Assembly (NCBI GenBank): GCA_036506155.1
Contig: DASXSF010000080.1
Span: 1 to 64,000 of the forward strand
From: DASXRA01 sp036506155
GTDB taxonomy: Bacteria; Actinomycetota; Actinomycetes; Mycobacteriales; Jatrophihabitantaceae
Direction of reading: 5' to 3'
DNA length: 64,000 nt
The position numbers and the translations under genes are program-made. Each line of letters opens with the position of its first letter. Within the stretch, counting starts at the first letter, position 1. Positions 44,727 through 52,506 of the stretch are shown here, one piece after another. The notes under the pieces are model-generated. The model was not told the origin of the DNA. It was given only the letters and a program-made list of their open reading frames with translations, and did no database searches.

Positions 44727-47113
44727 TGCGACACCGGCCTTCGATCGACGGTTCGGACGGGTACCTCGGACGAGAAGTGGTCGGCTACAGCGGCTGCGAC
44801 CTCGATCAATGCGTCGCGGGTACGTTGGTGAAGTGCAGACAGAGCGGTCTGTCCACCGGCTTCCAACGTCCGGTCCCACGGCACCGATATCACCGTGGCG
44901 CACCGCTTGGCAAAGTGATCCTCGATGCGCTCCAGCGGAATCCCACTGCTGCGCCGCACGCCATTGATCACCACCACGGCGCGCGCGACCAGCTCGCGAT
45001 GGCCGTGCTCACCGAGCCAGTCGAGCGTGAGCGCGGCGGCACGTGCACCGTCGAGAGCAGGACGCAGCACAAGAACAAGCTGATCTGCCTCGGCGAGCAA
45101 ACCCTGATTCGCGCTGTCGAGGATGCCGGTGCCGGTGTCGAGCAGGATCAGGTTGTAGTAGTGGTCGAGCAGTTCGATGACCCGGTGATACGCCTGTCGG
45201 TCGAGCGCGAGCCCAATGCGTGGGTCGTCATCGGAGGCCAGCACCTCGAGCCGAGACTCGGGCGCCTGTGCGGTGTAGCAACGCAGATCCGAGTAGCTCG
45301 AGATCAGGTCCAGCTCGTCGAGCAGGTTGGTGATCGTGCGGGAACACGGCTGCGAGACCCGGTGCGCGAGGTTGCCCGCGTCTGGGTTCGCGTCCACAGC
45401 CACCACGCGGTCACCGCGCAGGGTGGCGTACGTGCTGCCGATCGCCAAGGTGATCGTTGTCTTGCCGACGCCGCCCTTTCGGCTCATGACAACGACGCGG
45501 CGCGAACCCTGAATAGGTGCGGTGACGCGCGCCAGCAGGGCAGCGCGCCTGCGCTCCTCGGCACTCGGGCCGGGGTTGATCGCGCCCGAGCTTGTCGTGT
45601 ACACGAATCGTCGCCACCCAGCGCCAGGTGGCTGGCCACCCTGGGGGCCCAGGATCGCCTCATCGGTGAACGCTGCCGCGGTCAACGCATCGTTCGGATC
45701 TGTGGACACCATAGCGATCTCCTTGGGCGCACGGGCTGCCCGCCGGCCGGCTCGGACCGCCCGGGCGCGCCGCAGAGGTGGTACGGAGCGCACGACGATC
45801 TGCCACAGCAGAGCGGCGATTCCGAGCATCGGCACAGCGAGAAGCACGATCGAGAGCATCGATAGCACAACTGTGGCGATCTCGTGGGAGCGCCACGCCG
45901 CAGTCAACTGGTTGGCCTGGTCGCCGATCGCGCCGACCGCACGACGCACCACGTTCGGCAGGCTGTAGAGCAGAAAGCCGAAGGCGGCGGCTAGTAGCGG
46001 CACGACGACGAGAACCCAGCCGGTAACGAGGCGCCGCGCCGCCGGGCGAAGTTCACGTACGCGCGGGTCGACAGCTTGTCCGGGCAGCAAGCTGCGCAGC
46101 ACGGGCTGGACACGAGCGAACAGGTCAGGTACTCCGGCGAGGTCGGACAGCACGAAGTAGCTGTCGAAGCGGACTGCCGGTATGAGTTGCTGGAGCATTT
46201 CGAACTGCATGACCAGCGCGGCCAGCACGAAGAGCCCCTGGTTCGTGGAGAGGGAGAGGCTGCCGAGGACGAGCAGGCACCAGACGTTCAGGTATAGCCC
46301 GCCGAGGTCGGTGCGAATGCGACCGGCACGGTCGAGGCGATACGAATCGGTGACATTGGTGAAGAACGAGGGGAAGACCAGGTAGACACCCACTCCGACC
46401 ACGCCCGGCTCGGCACCGCCGTACGTACAGGCGGCAGCGTGGCCCAGTTCGTGCACGAGCGCAGTGAGCACGATGATGCCTAACAGCGCCAGCAGGTATC
46501 CGGGCGTCGCGAACGCCTGATCGAGTGCGCCGCTCAGGCTGCGAGTGCGGATGAGCACGATGTCCAGCACGACGGCCGCGACGATGGCGGCGAGCATCAC
46601 TCCTGGGTGAAACAGCGGCGCCATGACGCGGGAGCATGCCCGCACGCCACGCGCAGGCAGCAGAGTGCGGTGAAAGCGCAACGAGAGCAACGGATTCGCC
46701 CGGGGCGCTCCGGCGGGTCGTTCATGTGCGGCGAGATCCTCGACCAGGCCCATGGGCGCGAGCTTCTGTGCGATGAGCCGGCGCATACCGTCGACGGTCA
46801 ACTCGCGACCGCACGCCTCACTGACCGCGGCGGCAACCTGCGCATCGTCGCGCGCCGCGGACAGCTCGCGGACGACAAGGTGCAGCAGTTCCGAGACCTG
46901 TAGTACCTGGCCGTCCCCACGACGCACCAGGTACGTAGGCTCCCGCAGGCCCGAGCCCTGTACCTGGCCGAGCTCACGGAGCCCGCTGGCCCGACACCAG
47001 CGGCCGCCGGCCGGACGCGGGCCTAACGCCGGCACGGCGCTCGGGAGCTCATCCGTCGGGTGATCGGTGGGTGGGCTCGCCCTGACGAGCCCACCCGTGG
47101 GCGATGTGTCCAC
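44723..47113 (-). CDS. PqqD/RRE-like, M50 metalloprotease and MinD-like ATPase fusion
   Basis: A 796-residue protein that I read as three parts. (1) Residues about 45-135 resemble the PqqD/RRE peptide-recognition fold seen in putative peptide zinc metalloproteases (YLVRRGDGQVLQVSELLHLV, VDGMRRLIAQKLAPMGLVED). (2) Residues about 160-450 form an M50 intramembrane-type zinc metalloprotease: HELGH at 221-225, then RFDSYFVLSDLAGVPD with the third-ligand Asp, in a membrane domain of six or more helices. (3) Residues about 468-796 form a MinD/ParA ATPase: VVVMSRKGGVGKTTITLAIG, VAVDANPDAGNLAHRV, and YNLILLDTGTGILDSANQGL. Residues 495-525 before the P-loop resemble the lead-in of type VII secretion-associated MinD-like ATPases. 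A strong internal ribosome site precedes the ATG at 45710-45712, so the ATPase may also be made alone. The gene lies seven bases past the second precursor gene. Confidence 0.8.
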   Translation of the reverse strand: MDTSPTGGLVRASPPTDHPTDELPSAVPALGPRPAGGRWCRASGLRELGQVQGSGLREPTYLVRRGDGQVLQVSELLHLVVRELSAARDDAQVAAAVSEACGRELTVDGMRRLIAQKLAPMGLVEDLAAHERPAGAPRANPLLSLRFHRTLLPARGVRACSRVMAPLFHPGVMLAAIVAAVVLDIVLIRTRSLSGALDQAFATPGYLLALLGIIVLTALVHELGHAAACTYGGAEPGVVGVGVYLVFPSFFTNVTDSYRLDRAGRIRTDLGGLYLNVWCLLVLGSLSLSTNQGLFVLAALVMQFEMLQQLIPAVRFDSYFVLSDLAGVPDLFARVQPVLRSLLPGQAVDPRVRELRPAARRLVTGWVLVVVPLLAAAFGFLLYSLPNVVRRAVGAIGDQANQLTAAWRSHEIATVVLSMLSIVLLAVPMLGIAALLWQIVVRSVPPLRRARAVRAGRRAARAPKEIAMVSTDPNDALTAAAFTDEAILGPQGGQPPGAGWRRFVYTTSSGAINPGPSAEERRRAALLARVTAPIQGSRRVVVMSRKGGVGKTTITLAIGSTYATLRGDRVVAVDANPDAGNLAHRVSQPCSRTITNLLDELDLISSYSDLRCYTAQAPESRLEVLASDDDPRIGLALDRQAYHRVIELLDHYYNLILLDTGTGILDSANQGLLAEADQLVLVLRPALDGARAAALTLDWLGEHGHRELVARAVVVINGVRRSSGIPLERIEDHFAKRCATVISVPWDRTLEAGGQTALSALHQRTRDALIEVAAAVADHFSSEVPVRTVDRRPVSQ
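45719..45724 (-). promoter_or_regulatory. Internal ribosome-binding site AAGGAG six bases before ATG 45712
   Basis: The coding strand reads AAGGAGATCGCTATG in the junction between the protease and ATPase domains. Spacing and sequence are as good as at true starts in this window. It would give a separate MinD-like protein of 329 residues from the same mRNA, or it is a relic from when the two genes were separate. Confidence 0.5.
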
Positions 47114-47120
47114 CGGACTG

Positions 47121-47318
47121 TCAGTGCATCCACACGGCGAGCTGTTGTCCCGCGAAGGCGGACGCCGAGCCGTTGATCGACGCGGCGTTGACGGCGATCG
47201 CGAGATTCACGCCGATTACGTTGACGACAGTGACTGACCAGAGCGTCTCCCGTTGCGGGAGAAGCTCCGCCCTCTGTGCGTCGAGCTCCTCGTCGCACAG
47301 GACCGGGTACCGATCCAT
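47121..47318 (-). CDS. Short peptide 1, candidate precursor (65 residues)
   Basis: ATG at 47316-47318 with GGAGG eight bases before it. The first half, DEELDAQRAELLPQRETLW, is nearly the same as in peptide 2. The rest is hydrophobic and Asn/Ala-rich (VVNVIGVNLAIAVNAASING, then SASAFAGQQLAVWMH). No signal peptide, no Cys beyond one near the start. A charged conserved leader followed by a variable hydrophobic part, next to a protease with an RRE-like domain, is the layout of a ribosomal peptide precursor. I infer cleavage by the M50 protein. Alternative: a small structural or amyloid-like peptide. Confidence 0.7.
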   Translation of the reverse strand: MDRYPVLCDEELDAQRAELLPQRETLWSVTVVNVIGVNLAIAVNAASINGSASAFAGQQLAVWMH

Positions 47319-47336
47319 ACGGTTCACCTCCGTGAG

Positions 47337-47373
47337 GCGTGCGGGCCGGCCTGGCCCAGGACGGCCCGCACGC
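47337..47373 (-). terminator. Hairpin between the two peptide genes, 11-bp perfect stem
   Basis: Arms GCGTGCGGGCC and GGCCCGCACGC pair perfectly around a 15-base loop, which itself can form CCTGG/CCAGG. It lies in the 70-base gap after the stop of peptide 2 and before the ribosome site of peptide 1. Such a partial terminator would make peptide 2 mRNA more abundant than the downstream protease mRNA, which is usual in peptide operons, and may also stabilise the 3' end. Confidence 0.65.
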
Positions 47374-47388
47374 ACGATCTGGTCAGCT

Positions 47389-47577
47389 CTAGCCGACTAC
47401 GATCGTCTGCCCGGCCCACGCCTGGGCGTTGGACTGGATGGTGTTCACGTTGAACGCCAGGGCCGAGTTCGACGCCCAGATGTTCACCACACTGCCGAAC
47501 ATGTGCAGGGTGTCCCGTGCCGGCAGCAGTTCCACGCGCTGGTCGTCCAGCTCGCTCATCGTGAGTTCCTCACGCAT
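47389..47577 (-). CDS. Short peptide 2, candidate precursor (62 residues)
   Basis: ATG at 47575-47577 with GGGGGAGG about nine bases ahead; a second ATG six codons on (MSELDDQ) is possible. Reads SELDDQRVELLPARDTLHMF, then VVNIWASNSALAFNVNTIQ and SNAQAWAGQTIVVG. The leader part matches peptide 1 closely; the end shares VVN and the AG-Q pattern. First gene of the operon. No signal peptide and no Cys. Confidence 0.72.
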   Translation of the reverse strand: MREELTMSELDDQRVELLPARDTLHMFGSVVNIWASNSALAFNVNTIQSNAQAWAGQTIVVG

Positions 47578-47756
47578 ATCTCATCACCTCCCCCACTCGC
47601 TCGGACACGCTCAGTACGCCACGGCTCGCGTGACCCGAGAGTGATCGCAGCGTTACTTCCACGGCGGCTACTGGCACTGCCGCGCTTCGTAACCGCACAC
47701 TGCTTGGCAGGCTCGACACGTGAAGCAAGACGGGGGGATTGGCAAGGACGGACGAA

Positions 47757-47969
47757 ATGTCGGATGATCGCGCCGCTGAGCGTCTCGGCGTGCTCGTCAT
47801 CCAGGCCTGGCGGGAAGCGGATCCAGAGCATCCCTTTCGGGCACGGGTGACCTACGGTCGTACGACCGACGATGCGCCGACCACGATTATTACCACCGAT
47901 CCGCACGAGGTGGTCAATACCGTGCAGCGCTGGCTGACTGAAGTGTCCCCTCCGGGCACAGATTATTGA
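47757..47969 (+). CDS. Small conserved-looking protein divergent from the peptide operon
   Basis: A 70-residue protein: ERLGVLVIQAWREADPEHPF, RARVTYGRTTDDAPTTIITT and HEVVNTVQRWLTEVSPP. ATG with AAGGA eight bases upstream. It is hydrophilic, without membrane helix or signal, and could be a small cytosolic subunit such as a chaperone or regulator for the divergent peptide system. It is followed by the BTAD regulator 68 bases on, in the same direction. Not recognised. Confidence 0.65.
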   Translation: MSDDRAAERLGVLVIQAWREADPEHPFRARVTYGRTTDDAPTTIITTDPHEVVNTVQRWLTEVSPPGTDY

Positions 47970-48037
47970 CAATGCGTTGTACGTAGAGAGACCGTATAGC
48001 TGCATCTGGGTCACTGGCATGGGGGCGGGGAGACGCC

Positions 48038-48880
48038 ATGACCGCACGACGCATCAGTGATTCGCCGATCACAGATCCGTTATGGAGCCTTGAACTATTC
48101 GACTCGTGGCGCTTGTCCCGGACGGGCGCGGTGCACGAAATGCGGACCCGCGAGCAGCGCCTCGTCGCCCTGTTGGCGTTGCACGGCGCCCGCCGCCGAA
48201 GTTATCTGGCCGGCATTCTCTGGCCGGACAGCACGGAAGCCCATGCCGGAGCCAACCTGCGAGCCACGACGTGCCGGATAGATCAGATAGCGCCTGGTCT
48301 GTTATTGCACGACCGCCACGACGTCGCGCTCAGCATGAACCTGCGAATCGATGTGCGAGATTTTGTTGACTACGTGTGGCGCCTTTCCGGGACGCGTCAA
48401 TCGCGCGCCGTTTCGGCCAACGAGGTCGCGACGTGCTTGCCGCTGTTGCTGCATGGCGACCTACTGCCCGGCTGGTACGACGACTGGGTGATCTACGAAC
48501 GCGCCAGGTTGCAGCAACTTCGCGTCCAAGCCCTCGAACTCACGGCCGGTTGGATGCTCAAGCAAGGCGACGTCGCGGCCGCGCTCGTCGCCGCTTCCGC
48601 GGCCGTCGCCGTCGAACCGCTTCGCGAAAGCGCGCAGCGAATGCTCATCCGCGTCCACATACATGACGGCAACTATTACGCGGCATTGCGCGACTACGAC
48701 GACTTTCACTCCCGGATGCTGCGCGAACTCGGTATCGCACCGTCCGATCAGATGCGGGCCCTCGTGAACCCGATTCTGCGGTTGCGCGCAAAGGCGTCGG
48801 CGGCATGGACGGACCGCGCATCCGGCCGCTCACCTTCGGCCCGCACACGTAGCACCCGGTCGACGGCCAGCCGGCTGTAG
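48038..48880 (+). CDS. BTAD-domain (SARP-like) transcriptional regulator
   Basis: A 280-residue regulator. The first part (REQRLVALLALHGARRRSYL, AGANLRATTCRIDQIAPGLL) looks like the OmpR-like winged helix, here shortened. The BTAD helical domain follows: LLLHGDLLPGWYDDWVIYER then LRVQALELTAGWMLKQGDVA, AALRDYDDFHSRMLRELGIA. SARP/BTAD proteins switch on secondary-metabolite and peptide operons, so it is the likely activator of the divergent peptide genes. AGACGCC upstream is a weak ribosome site. Confidence 0.82.
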   Translation: MTARRISDSPITDPLWSLELFDSWRLSRTGAVHEMRTREQRLVALLALHGARRRSYLAGILWPDSTEAHAGANLRATTCRIDQIAPGLLLHDRHDVALSMNLRIDVRDFVDYVWRLSGTRQSRAVSANEVATCLPLLLHGDLLPGWYDDWVIYERARLQQLRVQALELTAGWMLKQGDVAAALVAASAAVAVEPLRESAQRMLIRVHIHDGNYYAALRDYDDFHSRMLRELGIAPSDQMRALVNPILRLRAKASAAWTDRASGRSPSARTRSTRSTASRL

Positions 48881-48939
48881 ACCTCGACTTCACGACGTTC
48901 GTCGCCTACTTCCCAGACGTGCTCACCCTGACCGCGGCC

Positions 48940-49350
48940 TCACGAGGCCCACCGCGTTACGCTATCCACCTTGCAGGTGACCTTGCCAGAGCTTGAGGAT
49001 TTGGATACCGCCGTATTCCGCACGACAACGCCACCTGGTGGAACGTTGTCCGCAGACGTGATGCTCGATCGTTCGTGAACCTTGCCATCCGACGACTCGA
49101 ACGCGATCGCGACGTTGTAGTTGCTGGTCTTTGACGAGTGGTTGACGATCACTACCTTCGCCGTTGCCTGCCCGTTCGTCGTTGTACACGAAGCAATTCT
49201 GACGTCTTTCGAGGCTGAGCTGCTGGCGTGCGCCGCGGACGTCTTGTGGTGGCTGCCTCCACTCCCACCGGGCTTGGAGCTACCAGAGCCGATCAAGGCC
49301 GCGAGTCCCACCGCAATCATCAGGGCTATACCTATGGTTCGAGCAGTCAT
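48940..49350 (-). CDS. Exported small protein with FxLYD-like domain
   Basis: A 136-residue protein: signal or anchor helix (MTARTIGIALMIAVGLAALI), a Gly/Ser/His-rich linker, then a beta domain (TKVVIVNHSS-type AKVVIVNHSSKTSNYNVAIA, DNVPPGGVVVRNTAVSKSSS, CKVDSVTRW) of the FxLYD kind. Two Cys likely pair. Its ATG overlaps the stop of the preceding membrane protein gene (ATGA), so the pair is co-translated. Function unknown. Confidence 0.72.
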   Translation of the reverse strand: MTARTIGIALMIAVGLAALIGSGSSKPGGSGGSHHKTSAAHASSSASKDVRIASCTTTNGQATAKVVIVNHSSKTSNYNVAIAFESSDGKVHERSSITSADNVPPGGVVVRNTAVSKSSSSGKVTCKVDSVTRWAS

Positions 49351-49916
49351 AGCACTCCCCCGCGCCAGGTGAGGCAACGTAACTCGATCCAGGCCAGAAT
49401 TGCGGCAGGCGCACATATCACGTCGGTCGGATCCTGGGAAATCGCGACCTGGCTCCAGTGACCAATCAACGGCCACCGAAGCCAGCCGAGCATGTCGCCG
49501 TAACTAGCGGCGACGGCTGTTGAGAGTTTCGTCGCCGCGAACCCGATCACGACGGCGACTGCGACGGCGACGACCCCGCGTTTACCCATCTGCCACGGCC
49601 GCCCCACGGCGGCTCGCGTGACCTCGCATACCGAGACGATCAGGAGCGGAAAGAACACCAGCCCGGCAATGTCCGAGAGCTTCCCCGAGAGCAGCCCCGG
49701 CCATCGCTGCTTGATGATGTGGTCGTTGACGATCAGCGTCATCAGCGCCACGACGGCAATCGGGCGAACCAGCAGGTCGCCGGGGGTACGCCGCCGACGG
49801 ACGGCGGCATTCGTGCGTTGGGCCCCCGGCACGCCAGCTGACTTACTCGGGCTCCCGTCTAATGAACCGTGATCTCGATTCGTCTGGCTGCTCGCGACAC
49901 CGCGAATATCGTTCAT
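49347..49916 (-). CDS. Polytopic membrane protein, unknown
   Basis: A 189-residue protein. A hydrophilic N-terminus of 50 residues leads to about four hydrophobic segments (VRPIAVVALMTLIVNDHIIK, DIAGLVFFPLLIVSVCEVT, VVAVAVAVVIGFAATKLSTA, DPTDVICAPAAILAWIELR). The start ATG has GGGGGA ahead. The next gene overlaps its end. I do not recognise the family; the pattern KWPGLLSGKLSDIAGL suggests a widespread membrane family of unknown role. Confidence 0.75.
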   Translation of the reverse strand: MNDIRGVASSQTNRDHGSLDGSPSKSAGVPGAQRTNAAVRRRRTPGDLLVRPIAVVALMTLIVNDHIIKQRWPGLLSGKLSDIAGLVFFPLLIVSVCEVTRAAVGRPWQMGKRGVVAVAVAVVIGFAATKLSTAVAASYGDMLGWLRWPLIGHWSQVAISQDPTDVICAPAAILAWIELRCLTWRGGVL

Positions 49917-50122
49917 GGTGTTCCCCCGATCGGGATTCCCGATCTCCGCGACGTAGTGTGGCACCGCGATCGCAGACGGACAACCTGACGACATCACGAG
50001 AGAAAGTCGGGAAGCGAGTACCGGATCAACGTCGCCGCCGATATCCCGGCCCGGATTGCGCCCTGCCCCCCATGCCCATGACGGCGATCGTTGACGTACG
50101 TGCAATCGGGAGGTCGGCCGAC

Positions 50123-50380
50123 ATGAACGAGAAGATCCCGAGCAATGGCAATGTAAGCACGCCGAGTGTGCCCGCTGTGCTGAACGATCCGATGCGCAAC
50201 CGTGGCGTGGCGTACACCGATGCGGAGCGCGAGGCTCTCGGCCTGGTCGGCCGATTGCCGGCGGCGGTACTGACGCTGGAGCAGCAGGCGCTGCGCGCCT
50301 ACCGCCAGTTGCATCGGCAGGACGGCGACTTTGCCAAGAACGTCTACCTGGAGCAGCTGCATCGCTCGGGTATGCGATGA
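50123..50380 (+). pseudogene. 5' fragment of malic enzyme
   Basis: The reading VLNDPMRNRGVAYTDAEREA then GLVGRLPAAVLTLEQQALRA and YRQLHRQDGDFAKNVYLEQL is the N-terminus of an NAD-type malic enzyme (malate to pyruvate). It breaks off after EQLH near 50360 and stops soon after (GMR). The NAD-binding and catalytic domains are missing; fumarase sequence in another frame follows at once. ATG at 50123 has GGGAGG upstream. A junction with the fumarase gene is inferred. Confidence 0.75.
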
Positions 50381-51560
50381 GGTGACCAGCGGTGCGCTTG
50401 ACACCGAGTTCCCGCTCTATGTGTTCCAGACCGGATCGGGAACCCAGTCGAACATGAACGTCAACGAGGTCGTATCGAACCGCTGCATTCAGCTGGTGGG
50501 TGGCACGCTCGGCTCGAAGCAGCCGGTGCACCCGAACGACCACGTGAACACGGCGCAGTCGTCGAACGACACGTTCCCCACCGCAATGCACATCGCGGCG
50601 CACCAGATGACGGCGGCGAAAACCATCCCCGCGCTCAAGCGGCTCCGTCATGCCATCGAACGCAAGGCGACCCAATGGGCGGACGTGGTCAAGATCGGCC
50701 GCACCCACCTGGAGGACGCCACCCCGCTGACCGTCGGCCAGGAGTGGTCCGGGTACGCCGGCGCACTGGAAGACGCCATCGCCGACGTCGAGCATGCGAC
50801 GGGTGGGCTGCTCAAGCTGGCGATGGGCGGAACGGCCGTGGGCACGGGGCTGAACGCCCCCGTCGGGTTCGGCGACGAGGTCGCTGCGGAGATCGCCTCG
50901 ATGACCGGCGCACCGTTCGAGACCGCGCCGAACAAGTTCACCGCCCAGGGCACCCTGGACGCGATGGTGCGTGCACACGCTGGACTCAAGGCGGCCGCCG
51001 TCACCTTGTTCAAGATCGCCAACGACCTGCGCTGGCTGGGCTCGGGCCCGCGCACCGGGATCGGTGAGCTGATCCTGCCGTCCAACGAGCCGGGGTCGTC
51101 GATCATGCCCGGCAAGGTGAATCACACCCAGGCCGAAGCCATGCTGATGGTCGCCATCCAGGTCATCGCGTCCGACGTCGCGGTGAGCATGGGCGGCGCC
51201 GAGGGCAACTTCGAACTCAACGCGTTCCGCCCGATCCTGATCAGCAACTACCTGCACTCGGCGCTGATCATCGCGGACATGTGCGACCACTTCTGCGAGT
51301 TCCTGGTCGTAGGCGCCCAGCTGAACGATGCCAAGCTCAAGGAGAACGTCGAGCGGTCAGTGATGATGGTGACCGCGCTGTCCCCGGTCATCGGCTACGA
51401 CCAAGCGTCGGTCATCGCGCACTACGCCATCGACCACAACCTCACCCTGAAACAGTCCGCGCTGGACAACGGCGTGAGCGAGGAGCTGTTCGACCGGATC
51501 GTCAATCCGTTCGCGCTGACCCGTGGCGGCACCGCCGACCTGCCGTCCGCCAACGCATGA
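50361..51560 (+). pseudogene. fumC: Class II fumarase lacking its N-terminus
   Basis: Fumarate hydratase (TCA cycle). Sequence from about residue 75 of the usual ~465: DTEFPLYVFQTGSGTQSNMN, NDHVNTAQSSNDTFPTAMHI, KIGRTHLEDATPLTVGQE and the signature GSSIMPGKVNHTQAEA. The signature normally has Pro after Asn; here it is His. The C-terminal end is normal (FALTRGGTADLP). No N-terminal segment or proper start is present; the frame begins inside the malic enzyme fragment. A shortened protein lacking the N-terminal helix would not fold normally. Confidence 0.8.
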
Positions 51561-51625
51561 GCTCGATGCCCTTGGTCGTCCGGTCGACGTAGCCCAGCGA
51601 AGACCTGCGCGACTACGGTCGTGGT

Positions 51626-51823
51626 GTGGCTACGACGTTCCAGGCTCGGCCCCAGCCGTGTACGGGCTGTGGCAGGAAGGTCATCGTCGTCCAGACCCGC
51701 GAGTCCGGCCTCGGCGGCCTGTTGCGGCCTAGGGCGCAGCTGGCTGTCCAGCACGCGGACTTCGAGCCGGGCCTTGGCGGAGCTGACCAGGTGGACGCAT
51801 TGTGCCGCCGCGAGCCCGAATAG
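51626..51823 (+). CDS. Small zinc-ribbon-like protein
   Basis: A 65-residue frame with a GTG start. One CxxC pair (PCTGCGRKVIVVQ), a basic region and an acidic end (GADQVDALCRREPE) with a third Cys. The methyltransferase gene follows nine bases on, so the two are probably one transcript. No family is recognised; zinc binding is inferred only from CxxC. Confidence 0.5.
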   Translation: MATTFQARPQPCTGCGRKVIVVQTRESGLGGLLRPRAQLAVQHADFEPGLGGADQVDALCRREPE

Positions 51824-51832
51824 GCATGACGG

Positions 51833-52471
51833 GTGATGCCCATGGATAGCTCAGAGTGGGACGCCCGGTACGCGGCCACCGACCTGGTCTGGACGGCCAC
51901 GCCGAACCGCTGGGTCGAAGCCGAGCTCTCCGACCTGCCACCCGGTCGCGCGGTCGATCTCGCGTGCGGTGAAGGTCGCAACGCGCTGTGGTTGGCCGGG
52001 CGCGGCTGGCGCGTCACCGCAGTGGACTTCTCCGGTGTGGCCCTGGCGAAAGGACGCCGCGCCGCGCAAGCCGCCGGCGACGGCAGGGCGGACCGCATCG
52101 ATTGGATCGAGGCTGACCTGCTCGGCTATCAGCCGGAGCCGGGAAGCTACGACGCCGTCGTCATCGCCTACCTGCAGCTGCCTGCGGACGAGCGTCGAGT
52201 CGTCATTCGGCGCGCAGCTACGGCGCTGGCCGACGGCGGGGTGGCGCTCGTGGTCGCCCATGACACAGCAAATCTGGCCGGCGGGGTGGGCGGTCCACCA
52301 GATCCAGCCGTGCTGTATACCGCCGACGATGTCCGCTCCGACCTCACCGCAAGCGGGATACCGCTCCGGATCGAGAGGGCCCAGCAGGTGCTGCGCCCTG
52401 TCGAGGGCGAGCCACGCCCCGCGATCGACCTCCTGGTACGAGCCACGCGCAGTTCGCGTGCTGAGAGGTAG
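51833..52471 (+). CDS. Class I SAM-dependent methyltransferase
   Basis: A 212-residue methyltransferase: VDLACGEGRNALWLAGRGWR (motif I, SAM-binding), VDFSGVALAKGR, DWIEADLLGYQPEPGSYDAV (motif II), and a C-terminal half (DVRSDLTASGIPLRIERAQQ). Such proteins often methylate thiols, tellurite or small molecules; substrate unknown. Starts at GTG 51833 or ATG 51842. It follows the small zinc-ribbon gene. Confidence 0.88.
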   Translation: MMPMDSSEWDARYAATDLVWTATPNRWVEAELSDLPPGRAVDLACGEGRNALWLAGRGWRVTAVDFSGVALAKGRRAAQAAGDGRADRIDWIEADLLGYQPEPGSYDAVVIAYLQLPADERRVVIRRAATALADGGVALVVAHDTANLAGGVGGPPDPAVLYTADDVRSDLTASGIPLRIERAQQVLRPVEGEPRPAIDLLVRATRSSRAER

Positions 52472-52506
52472 CCCGGCCAACGCCTGCGGCGCACGGGTAC
52501 CGGAAG

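Noticed and set aside
47966..48000. Promoter TTGACA ... TATAGC before the BTAD gene
   Set aside because: The gap is 23 bases, too long for a normal promoter (about 17), so I do not call it.
50123..51560. Malic enzyme-fumarase functional fusion protein
   Set aside because: The two parts are in different frames and each lacks half of its domain, so a fused enzyme cannot be made.
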